Positions 1-6,068 of a stretch of DNA of 6,415 nucleotides are shown here, one piece after another. The DNA is taken from contig JABABF010000163.1 of the NCBI GenBank assembly GCA_014238345.1, positions 1-6,415 of the forward strand, given 5' to 3'. The notes under the pieces are model-generated. The model saw only the letters and a program-made list of their open reading frames with translations. It was not told the origin of the DNA and did not search any database. Position 1 is the first letter of the stretch; each line of letters begins with the position of its first letter. This DNA comes from Gammaproteobacteria bacterium (GTDB taxonomy: Bacteria; Pseudomonadota; Gammaproteobacteria; JABABF01). The position numbers and the translations under genes were made by a program.

Positions 1-615
1 CCGCCGCGCAAACACCCCATTGCCCACCACCCCAGGAAGCTGATTCAACTCCGCCTCTAAGTCTAGCGGCTTGCCAAAATCTAAGCCCCGCACATCTAAA
101 ATCTCATTGCCGTTATCGCTAATAAAGCCCGCCCGCAACTCCACCTCCCCGCCGCGCTCTCGTAGTGCCCGCTCCACCGCCCCCCGCGCTATCGGCAACA
201 CCTCCACTGGCAACGGAAAAACCCCGAGTCGCTCTACCATCTTTCCTTCGTCCACCAAGCACAGGAACTCCCGCGCCGCACTGGCGATGATTTTCTCCCG
301 CACCATGGCTCCGCCACCACCCTTGATCAAGCGCAGCTCGGCATCTGCCTCGTCAGCCCCGTCTACATAGATGGGCAGCTCCCCCACCTCGTTCAAATCC
401 AATACGCGCACTCCGGTGGCACGCAGTAGCTCGGCACTGGACTCTGAGGCCGCCACCGCCCCAGCACAGCGTAGCTCAGCCGTCGCCAGCGCGCTGATGA
501 AATGGCGCACGGTCGAGCCGCTACCCACCCCCAGCACCGTGTCTGCACCCACTTTGCCCCGTAGCCATTCCACCGCGGCGGTAGCGACGGCCTTTTTGTA
601 CAACTCCTGACTCAA
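1..615 (-). CDS. rpiA: Ribose-5-phosphate isomerase A (3' end outside window)
   Basis: This enzyme interconverts ribose 5-phosphate and ribulose 5-phosphate in the cytoplasmic non-oxidative pentose phosphate pathway. The window holds 205 codons; the E. coli protein has 219 residues, so only a short C-terminal piece is missing. The phosphate-binding loop VGSGST lies at residues 30-35. The active-site block reads YVDGADE (83-89) followed by KGGGGAMVREK (98-108). Residues D85, D88, K98 and E107 match D81, D84, K94 and E103 of the E. coli enzyme. The start is taken as TTG at 615-613. It has a GAGGAG ribosome site six bases upstream, an in-frame TAG lies a little further upstream, and no ATG or GTG lies between. 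The gene is divergent from ilvA. Identity is secure; the exact start is slightly less so. Confidence 0.96.
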   Translation of the reverse strand, partial: MSQELYKKAVATAAVEWLRGKVGADTVLGVGSGSTVRHFISALATAELRCAGAVAASESSAELLRATGVRVLDLNEVGELPIYVDGADEADAELRLIKGGGGAMVREKIIASAAREFLCLVDEGKMVERLGVFPLPVEVLPIARGAVERALRERGGEVELRAGFISDNGNEILDVRGLDFGKPLDLEAELNQLPGVVGNGVFARR

Positions 616-625
616 GTGCAGCTCC

Positions 626-655
626 TCGCCCAGCGCGGTCTCGGCCTGCTATATT
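626..655 (+). promoter_or_regulatory. Candidate ilvA promoter
   Basis: TATATT at 650-655 matches five of six bases of the -10 consensus. The best upstream partner, TCGCCC at 626-631 with an 18-base spacer, matches only three of six. If used, the ilvA leader would be about 50 bases. I see no leader peptide or attenuator hairpin in that leader. Confidence 0.3.
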
Positions 656-682
656 ATGAGGTTGCCACCATTCCTGTGGCAT
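653..682 (-). promoter_or_regulatory. Candidate rpiA promoter
   Basis: Reading the minus strand, ATGCCA (682-677, four of six matches to the -35 consensus) is followed after 18 bases by CATAAT (658-653, five of six matches to the -10 consensus). This would give a leader of about 30 bases before the TTG start of rpiA. It is a sequence match only. The -10 overlaps the opposite-strand -10 candidate for ilvA. Confidence 0.4.
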
Positions 683-712
683 CGTCTCCGACCCGCCCTG
701 ATGGAGTAAACC

Positions 713-2242
713 GTGGAAGCCTACCTAAAACGCATCATTGCTGCTGAGCGGGTCTACGATGTCGCCGAGCGCACACCCGTGCACAAGGCTCCGCAGCTCT
801 CGCAACGCCTCGGTAATACCGTGTTGCTCAAGCGCGAGGACTTACAACCCGTGTTTTCCTTCAAACTGCGTGGCGCCTACAACAAGATCGCCGCTCTGTC
901 GACAACCAAGCAGCGGCGTGGCGTAGTGGCATCCTCGGCAGGCAATCACGCCCAAGGCGTGGCGCTGGCCGCCGAGCGGCTTGGTATAGCGGCCACCATC
1001 GTCATGCCTAGCGGCACCCCGCAAATCAAGGTGGATGCCGTGCAGGCGCGCGGAGCAACCGTGGTGTTGCACGGTGATTTTTACGACCAAGCCGCCGAGT
1101 ACGCCCACGCGCTGGTCAAAAAAAGCGGTGCCTGCTTTGTCCCTCCTTATGACGACCCAGCGGTCATTGCGGGTCAGGGCACCATCGGTCGTGAAATCGA
1201 TGAGCAATGTCCGGTGGGCAGAGCCGCCCCCGATGCGGTCTTCGTGCCGGTTGGGGGCGGCGGGGTGCTGGCTGGCATCGCCGCCTGGTTGCGCTCGAAG
1301 CGCCCGGAAATCAAGGTCTACGGTGTTGAGCCGCAGGATGCCGCCTGCCTCGCCGCCGCGCTGGATGCTGGCCGTCGGGTCACTCTGCCAGAGGTCGGGG
1401 TCTTCGCCGAGGGCGCGGCGGTGGCGCAGGTGGGGCGCGAGCCCTTCCGCATCCTGCGCGAGGTCGGTGTGGATGGGGTTTTCAAGGTCAGCACCGATGA
1501 AATCTGTGCCGCCGTCAAGGACATCTTCAACGATACGCGCTCGCTGGCCGAGCCCACTGGCGCTTTGGCGCTGGCGGGTCTCAAGCGCTTCGTCGCCGAG
1601 CGCGGCTGTAGCGGGCGGCAACTGCTGGCTCTGCACAGCGGCGCCAACCTCAACTTCGGCCGTCTGGCCACCATCGCCGAACGTGCTGAACTCGGCGAGC
1701 GCCGCGAAGCCGTCATGTCCATTGCCCTGCCAGAGGAGAACGGTGCCTTCCTGCACTTCTGCCGTTGTCTTGGCGAGCACAACATCAGCGAGCTCAACTA
1801 CCGGCGCAATAAAGCGCACACCGGGCAATTATTCGTCGGCCTAACAGTGAATGAACACGCGACTAAAGCTGACCGCAAGGAGCTCCAGCGCACTCTGCGC
1901 AAACAGGGCTTTAAGATCCACGACCTCAGCGACAATGAACTGGCTAAACAGCATGTGCGACATATGATCGGCGGGGCGTGTCAGCTCGATGACGAGGTGC
2001 TGTACCGGGTGCAGTTTCCAGAGCGCTCGGGGGCATTGCTCGACTTCCTGTCGGGGCTGTCGTCGGACTGGGCGGTCAGCCTATTTCACTACGGCTCGCA
2101 GGGAACCACCTTCGGTCAGGTACTGATCGGCCTACAAGTGCCCAAGTCTCAGCGGGGGCAGCTACGCAAATGTCTCGCCAAAATTGGCTTTCCGCACCAC
2201 GAAGAGACCGACAATACCGCCTACCTCGACTTCCTCAGCTAA
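713..2242 (+). CDS. ilvA: Threonine deaminase (biosynthetic, with ACT-like regulatory domains)
   Basis: This PLP enzyme converts L-threonine to 2-oxobutanoate and ammonia, the first committed step of isoleucine synthesis. At 509 residues it is close to the 514 of E. coli IlvA. The PLP lysine is K51 in SFKLRGAY (49-56). The cofactor-binding loop SAGNHAQG is at 75-82, and the glycine-rich phosphate loop VGGGG is at 180-184. The C-terminal third carries two ACT-like modules, beginning near residue 335 (SIALPEENGAFLHFC) and near 430 (LYRVQFPERSGALLDF). These are the regulatory region where isoleucine inhibits and valine activates in the E. coli family member, so this is the long biosynthetic form, not the short catabolic TdcB type. 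The start is GTG at 713, with TGGAG at 702-706 six bases upstream. It converges with fau, leaving only three bases between the two stops. Confidence 0.97.
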   Translation: MEAYLKRIIAAERVYDVAERTPVHKAPQLSQRLGNTVLLKREDLQPVFSFKLRGAYNKIAALSTTKQRRGVVASSAGNHAQGVALAAERLGIAATIVMPSGTPQIKVDAVQARGATVVLHGDFYDQAAEYAHALVKKSGACFVPPYDDPAVIAGQGTIGREIDEQCPVGRAAPDAVFVPVGGGGVLAGIAAWLRSKRPEIKVYGVEPQDAACLAAALDAGRRVTLPEVGVFAEGAAVAQVGREPFRILREVGVDGVFKVSTDEICAAVKDIFNDTRSLAEPTGALALAGLKRFVAERGCSGRQLLALHSGANLNFGRLATIAERAELGERREAVMSIALPEENGAFLHFCRCLGEHNISELNYRRNKAHTGQLFVGLTVNEHATKADRKELQRTLRKQGFKIHDLSDNELAKQHVRHMIGGACQLDDEVLYRVQFPERSGALLDFLSGLSSDWAVSLFHYGSQGTTFGQVLIGLQVPKSQRGQLRKCLAKIGFPHHEETDNTAYLDFLS

Positions 2243-2245
2243 GGC

Positions 2246-2854
2246 TCAACCGCCAGTCATAGGCCGTGTGTTGCCAGACAGGCGCGCCAGCGGCCACCAA
2301 CGCAGGCGGCGCTCGGTGGCCACACCGTCTAGCACAGCATCCCAGGGCTGGCGTAGCAACGCTACTCGCTCCTGTAGCTGATGTGCCAGACCCAATCGCA
2401 ATGGGCGCGATGCCGCCGCCAAGCTGCGGTCGTAGAAGCCACCACCGCGACCGAGCCGCCCACCACCCTTCGCAAAGGCCACCAACGGCACCAAAATGAG
2501 GTCGAGCCGCCGCGCTGAGTAGCGGCGACCCCGCGGCTCGCGCAGGCCAAAGCGATTCAACCGCCAGCGGCTACGCGGTCGCCAGCGCACGAAACGCAGG
2601 GCATCGGCGGCAAGCACAGGCAGGTAACAACGCTGCCCGCGGCGGTGGGCGCGGCGCAGAAAGGGTGCCGGGTCGATTTCGCCATCGGCAGCGGCATAGG
2701 CACCGATATGGCGCGGCGAGCCTCGGCGCAGGCGGCGCGTCAGGTAGTGGGCGAGGCGTTGCGCGTGGCGCTGTTGTTGCCAAGTCGGCAGGGCGCGGCG
2801 GGCGGCTCGCAACACCGCACGCTCCGAGCTGAGTGCAACGGTGGAATCAGACAT
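2246..2854 (-). CDS. fau: 5-formyltetrahydrofolate cyclo-ligase (very arginine-rich)
   Basis: This enzyme uses ATP to convert 5-formyl-THF to 5,10-methenyl-THF, recovering a storage or inhibitory folate for one-carbon metabolism. It has 202 residues, similar to E. coli YgfA/Fau plus a short N-terminal extension. Family landmarks are the basic N-terminal helix (RRALPTWQQQR, 19-29), the GEID segment (58-61), LPVL (78-81), VPLVAFAK (122-129) and the signature GRLGRGGGFYDR (132-143). Two features are odd. About 41 residues are arginine against a single lysine, and the position after VAF, usually Asp in the family, is Ala128. Its position downstream of zapA and 6S RNA on the same strand is the classic gammaproteobacterial order. 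The ATG start at 2854 has no strong ribosome site, but no better in-frame start is visible upstream. I regard the identification as firm and catalytic competence as likely. Confidence 0.93.
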   Translation of the reverse strand: MSDSTVALSSERAVLRAARRALPTWQQQRHAQRLAHYLTRRLRRGSPRHIGAYAAADGEIDPAPFLRRAHRRGQRCYLPVLAADALRFVRWRPRSRWRLNRFGLREPRGRRYSARRLDLILVPLVAFAKGGGRLGRGGGFYDRSLAAASRPLRLGLAHQLQERVALLRQPWDAVLDGVATERRLRWWPLARLSGNTRPMTGG

Positions 2855-2880
2855 GGCAACCCAACGGTCGGTGGCGAGAC

Positions 2881-2905
2881 AAAAACTCAGTACTGCCCAC
2901 CGAGC
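2881..2905 (-). terminator. Weak hairpin with T-run between 6S RNA and fau
   Basis: On the minus strand, CTCGG and CTGAG can form a five-pair stem with one G-U pair around a nine-base loop, followed at once by TTTTTG. It lies just downstream of the predicted 6S 3' end and about 27 bases before the fau start. It could be a weak intrinsic terminator that lets part of the transcription continue into fau. The stem is short, so this is tentative. Confidence 0.35.
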
Positions 2906-2914
2906 ACCACTGGT

Positions 2915-3104
2915 GAACTCCCCACGAAAGCCGCTGGTAATTAGCCCCTTGAACCCAATGGTTCAAGGCGGGGTGCCGCTAATACCGCCATCTGGCTTCC
3001 CACTACAAGGCGGGCTTGCTCTCCTGCGTGTCAGCGGTTCCCCTTAGCAATGCTTAACGGTCCGAGGGTCTAAATCACCTGGCGCGCATCGCAGGGAGCC
3101 ACAT
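2915..3104 (-). ncRNA. ssrS: 6S RNA
   Basis: 6S RNA mimics an open promoter, binds sigma-70 RNA polymerase and represses many promoters in stationary phase. Position and structure both fit here. The gene lies between zapA and fau on the same strand, and a perfect TATAAT lies just upstream. The predicted RNA is about 185-190 nt, against 184 nt in E. coli. Its ends form a ten-pair closing stem: CTCCCTGCGA (3098-3089) with TCGTGGGGAG (2927-2918). The hallmark 3'-side hairpin beginning CCTTGAACCA and ending GGGTTCAAGG lies at 2968-2947, almost identical to the E. coli motif. Distal pairing includes CCGCT with AGCGG and CCGCC with GGCGG in the terminal arm. The exact ends are inferred from the stem and promoter and may be off by a few bases. 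In E. coli the RNA is processed from a transcript shared with fau, and the same layout exists here. Confidence 0.93.
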
Positions 3105-3108
3105 TCGG

Positions 3109-3139
3109 ATTATACGCTCTGCTCGAGCCGCCGTGTCGC
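3109..3139 (-). promoter_or_regulatory. Promoter of 6S RNA
   Basis: A perfect -10 box, TATAAT on the minus strand (3114-3109), lies a few bases before the predicted 6S 5' end. The best -35 candidate is GCGACA (3139-3134), with four of six matches but a long 19-base spacer. The promoter sits directly after the zapA stop codon, so 6S can be made independently of zapA. Confidence 0.7.
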
Positions 3140-3141
3140 CT

Positions 3142-3459
3142 TTAGTTAATCACCTGTGCCTCAAGGTGCCGGCTGCGTTTGAGCACCGCATCTAACTTGG
3201 CATTGATACGCTTGAGCGGATCTGAGAGATCCACCTCGGGCGAGCCATTGGCCTGCAACAGCTCATGGCTGATGTTGAGCGCCGCCATCACCGCAATTTC
3301 CTCACGCTCTTTAAGTTGGCTGGTATCGCTGATGCGCTCCATCTGTGAATCTAGGTAGAGCGCTGCCTCTTCCAGCGCCTTGGTCTGTTGCGGCGGGCAG
3401 CTCACTTGGTATTCGGTGCCTAGGATATACACCGACGTGGTATGCGATGAATCACTCAC
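3142..3459 (-). CDS. zapA: Cell division protein ZapA
   Basis: ZapA is a small cytoplasmic protein that binds FtsZ, cross-links protofilaments and stabilises the Z-ring. The 105-residue length is typical. The N-terminal globular part shows the family pattern VYILGTEYQVSCPP (10-23), followed by an amphipathic segment KALEEAALYLDSQMERI (27-43). The C-terminal half, from about residue 52, is helical and would form the long coiled coil used for dimer and tetramer assembly. The start is GTG at 3459-3457, with GGAG eight bases upstream. That GTG overlaps the TGA of the upstream coiled-coil gene (GTGA), implying translational coupling. Downstream lies 6S RNA, a conserved neighbour. Confidence in the identity is high. 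Confidence 0.95.
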   Translation of the reverse strand: MSDSSHTTSVYILGTEYQVSCPPQQTKALEEAALYLDSQMERISDTSQLKEREEIAVMAALNISHELLQANGSPEVDLSDPLKRINAKLDAVLKRSRHLEAQVIN

Positions 3460-3686
3460 AGACTCTGCTCCAATTGCTTGAGGCGACCGATCAAGCGGTC
3501 GAGATGCTCGCCCACCTTTTTTTGCCGAGAGCGCAACCGCCTGACCTCCACCGCCTCACTGCCCCCGCGCAGCTCCTTGTTTTCCTGCTCTAAATGTCTG
3601 CACAACTTCACCAGTAAGTCCACCCGTTTCTCCAGTTGTTCCAAGGCCAAAAGCTCAGGGGGCTTTGATTTTCGCGGCGGCGGCAT
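3456..3686 (-). CDS. Small coiled-coil protein upstream of zapA (TIGR02449-like, ZapB-like)
   Basis: This 76-residue protein has a basic proline-containing N-terminus (PPPRKSKPPE) followed by a heptad-like, leucine- and charge-rich helix. The helix is visible as LEQLEKRVDLLVKLCRHLEQ near residues 15-34 and again in the final 25 residues (HLDRLIGRLKQLEQSL). There is no signal peptide or membrane segment, so it should be cytoplasmic. Size, coiled coil and position immediately upstream of zapA fit the small gammaproteobacterial family I recall as TIGR02449, often annotated as ZapB-like. A role with ZapA at the Z-ring is inferred from context and has not been shown. The gene overlaps the zapA start by two bases. 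The ATG at 3686 has no close Shine-Dalgarno; AGAGAG lies 12 bases upstream. Confidence 0.82.
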   Translation of the reverse strand: MPPPRKSKPPELLALEQLEKRVDLLVKLCRHLEQENKELRGGSEAVEVRRLRSRQKKVGEHLDRLIGRLKQLEQSL

Positions 3687-3702
3687 GACACAAGTGAACT
3701 CT

Positions 3703-3722
3703 CTACAAGTACTTAAGTGTAG
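3703..3722. repeat. Imperfect dyad in the divergent zapA-operon/rnr region
   Basis: CTACA at 3703-3707 and TGTAG at 3718-3722 are inverted copies, and between them is the eight-base palindrome ACTTAAGT (3711-3718). The element sits next to both candidate -10 boxes, so it could be an operator or just part of a symmetric promoter core. No regulator can be named. Confidence 0.3.
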
Positions 3723-3725
3723 AAT
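3720..3725 (+). promoter_or_regulatory. Candidate -10 element for rnr
   Basis: TAGAAT matches five of six bases of the -10 consensus, but I find no convincing -35 at 16-18 bases upstream. If it is used, the rnr leader would be about 95 bases. It overlaps the opposite-strand -10 of the zapA operon by two bases. Confidence 0.25.
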
Positions 3726-3753
3726 ATTAGGGCAAGTATCAGTAGGTGGTCAA
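3724..3753 (-). promoter_or_regulatory. Candidate promoter of the coiled-coil gene–zapA operon
   Basis: On the minus strand TTGACC (3753-3748, five of six) is followed after 18 bases by TAATAT (3729-3724, four of six). This would place transcription about 30 bases upstream of the coiled-coil gene's ATG. It is the best sigma-70-like match in this intergenic region. Confidence 0.5.
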
Positions 3754-3827
3754 CTCTAGCTCGCCACGCATCTCGCGACAACCACCCTTTTATCTCCTTT
3801 CCCAACTTTAGTTACAACAGACATTTC

Positions 3828-6068
3828 ATGCGTACCGACGGCTCTTCTGGGCAGGATATTCTGCGCTATCTGCGCCTCACTCCTATCCCGCCAGATGGCG
3901 AGGCGCTGGCGGCGGCACTAGGTCTCCACGACCATGCTGGACAGGCCGCACTGGCACAACGACTGAGCGCGATGGAGCGGGCAGGAACCCTGCGGCGCGA
4001 TGCACAAGGGGCATGGCATCTCAAGAGCAGCCCAGGTTGCCAAAGTGGTGTGGTGCAGGGCGGGCGTAACTCGCGCAGTAGCGGCACTGTGCGGCTTGAC
4101 GATGGCCGCCGCTGGGCGCTGTCGGCAGAGGAAATGGCTGTGGTCTTCCACGGCGACGAAGTGATGGTGAAGCGCGTCGGCGGCATCGCGCGCCACGAGG
4201 GGAGTCTGCCGCTGGCGACAATCACCGCACTGCGCTGCCGCCACACAACGCAGTTAGCTGGGCGCTGCCGCCTTATCGGTCGGACGTTGACACTGGAGCC
4301 AGATGATCCTCGCAATGGGCACCTGCAGCTACAGCTCAGCTGCGGCGATAACCCGCCACCACCGGACGGAGCCTTGGTGCGTACCGATGTGGTGACCCCA
4401 CCGCAACCAGGTCGACCCGGACGTTGCCAGCTACGCGAGGTACTCGGCGAGTCGCGCGACGCACCGACAGCAGCCTCGGTGGCAATACTGAACCATCAGC
4501 TGCGTAGCGAGTGGCCGCCAGAAGTGCTACAAGAAGTGGCGCAGCTGCCAGCGGCTCCGACAGCAGAGGACTGTGCGCGGCGTGTCGACCTACGCCAGCT
4601 GCCTTTGGTGACCATTGACGGCGAGGATGCTAAGGATTACGACGATGCCGTGTATTGCGCCGCCGAGGCTGACGGTAGCTTTAGACTGTGGGTCGCCATC
4701 GCCGATGTCTGCCATTATGTGCGCCCTAACACCGCACTAGATGCCGAGGCCGCCGTGCGCGGCACCTCGGTGTACTTCCCCAACCGGGTCTTAGCAATGC
4801 TGCCTGAAGCACTGTCCAACGGACTGTGCTCGCTGTTACCAGAAAGCGACCGCCTGTGTTTGGCCTGTGAGCTACAGATTGATGCCGATGGTCAATTACA
4901 GGATTTTTCGTTCTGCGAGGGAGTGATGCGCTCACAGGCGCGGCTGCGTTACGGCGAGGTGGCGGCCTTCCTCAACAGCGATGGCGATGGCAATCACCTA
5001 CCAAAGGGGGTCGGCGACTCATTGCGCTCCCTGTGCGCCCTCTACCGGTGCCTGAACGCTACCCGCCAGCAGCGCGGCGCTGTGGACATCGACCTGCCCG
5101 AGCTGGCGCTACGCATCGGTGACGGCGAACAGGTGGAGGGCGTAGATGTGCGGCGGCGCAATGATGCCCACCGACTGATCGAAGAGTGCATGCTGTGCGC
5201 CAATATCGCCGCCGCGCGCCTGTTGCGCAAGGAGGGCTTGCCCACCCTGTATCGAGTGCATGACCGCCCCAGCGATGAGGCCTTGGAGACGCTACGCAAC
5301 GCCTTGCGCGAATTAAACATCCGGCTCGGCGGCGGCAATTCCCCAGATAGTGGGGACTTTCAGCGGGCAGTGGAAAAAATTGATGACCCCGATCTGCTGG
5401 AGGTGGTGCAGACCCTGCTGTTGCAAGCCATGAGCCGCGCCGCCTATCAATCAGAGAACATCGGCCACTTCGGCCTCAACTACCCCGAATACACGCATTT
5501 CACCTCGCCTATACGCCGCTACCCAGACCTGATCGTACATCGAGCGCTACGCTTTCTGTTGCGGTCCCAAGGCGGCGGCTCGGCGCGCCATCTGCGGCGG
5601 GAGACAACAGCAACGGCCATCCCCAGGCAACAGATCTATCCCTATGATGCCGGGACAATGCAACAGCTCGGGGGGGCGTGTTCACAGGCTGAACGCCGCG
5701 CCGACGAAGCGGTATGGGACTGCGAGAAGCAGCTGGTGTGCGAGTATCTGCGCGGACAGCTCGGAGCCGAGTTCAACGGCATTGTCAGCGGCGTGATCGC
5801 CGGTGGCTTGTTCGTGCAGCTGAGCGGATTGCCCGTCTCTGGTTTTGTACCCGTGCGACGACTCGGAGGTGACTATTTTCGATACGATGCGGCGCGGCGC
5901 GCGCTCAGCGCTCAACGCAGCAATCGTCATTACACAGTAGGAACACGCCTGAGGGTGCAGTTGGCGGCGGTCGACCCCGAGCAGCGGCGCATTGATCTAG
6001 AGCCCGTCCGCATTCGACAGGAGCGCGCTAGCCAGCGCGGTCACGGTCGCCGTCGAGCGTGGCGATGA
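3828..6068 (+). CDS. rnr: Ribonuclease R (RNase II/RNB family 3'-5' exoribonuclease)
   Basis: RNase R degrades RNA processively from the 3' end, including structured RNA, and takes part in rRNA and tmRNA-linked quality control. The 746-residue protein shows the family order. A winged-helix HTH region spans about 8-65, two cold-shock OB domains about 72-215, the RNB catalytic domain about 250-585 and an S1 domain about 647-725. The catalytic motif IDGEDAKDYDD carries D264, D270, D272 and D273, matching D272, D278, D280 and D281 of E. coli RNase R. YTHFTSPIRRYPD is at 555-567. The basic tail is only about 21 residues (eight Arg), whereas the E. coli protein (813 residues) has a long lysine-rich tail. 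The cold-shock domains are divergent. The ATG at 3828 is the only reasonable start, yet it lacks a visible Shine-Dalgarno. The stop overlaps the next gene (ATGA). The HTH makes RNase R far more likely than RNase II. Confidence 0.94.
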   Translation: MRTDGSSGQDILRYLRLTPIPPDGEALAAALGLHDHAGQAALAQRLSAMERAGTLRRDAQGAWHLKSSPGCQSGVVQGGRNSRSSGTVRLDDGRRWALSAEEMAVVFHGDEVMVKRVGGIARHEGSLPLATITALRCRHTTQLAGRCRLIGRTLTLEPDDPRNGHLQLQLSCGDNPPPPDGALVRTDVVTPPQPGRPGRCQLREVLGESRDAPTAASVAILNHQLRSEWPPEVLQEVAQLPAAPTAEDCARRVDLRQLPLVTIDGEDAKDYDDAVYCAAEADGSFRLWVAIADVCHYVRPNTALDAEAAVRGTSVYFPNRVLAMLPEALSNGLCSLLPESDRLCLACELQIDADGQLQDFSFCEGVMRSQARLRYGEVAAFLNSDGDGNHLPKGVGDSLRSLCALYRCLNATRQQRGAVDIDLPELALRIGDGEQVEGVDVRRRNDAHRLIEECMLCANIAAARLLRKEGLPTLYRVHDRPSDEALETLRNALRELNIRLGGGNSPDSGDFQRAVEKIDDPDLLEVVQTLLLQAMSRAAYQSENIGHFGLNYPEYTHFTSPIRRYPDLIVHRALRFLLRSQGGGSARHLRRETTATAIPRQQIYPYDAGTMQQLGGACSQAERRADEAVWDCEKQLVCEYLRGQLGAEFNGIVSGVIAGGLFVQLSGLPVSGFVPVRRLGGDYFRYDAARRALSAQRSNRHYTVGTRLRVQLAAVDPEQRRIDLEPVRIRQERASQRGHGRRRAWR

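Noticed and set aside
71..610. Two plus-strand open frames with Ser/Pro/Arg-rich translations
   Set aside because: They lie opposite rpiA, whose active-site motifs are intact on the minus strand, and the translations look like random antisense peptides.
701..709. Minimal ATG-GAG-TAA frame just before ilvA, considered as a leader peptide
   Set aside because: It has only two sense codons, contains the ilvA Shine-Dalgarno itself and has no attenuator hairpin or isoleucine codons.
842..1828. Long minus-strand open frame of about 328 codons opposite ilvA
   Set aside because: The plus strand encodes an intact IlvA with all motifs. A long antisense frame is expected by chance in GC-rich genes and its translation shows no recognisable family.
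2841..3047. Plus-strand open frame crossing the 6S RNA region
   Set aside because: It lies antisense to a convincing 6S RNA structure and shows no ribosome site or recognisable protein family.
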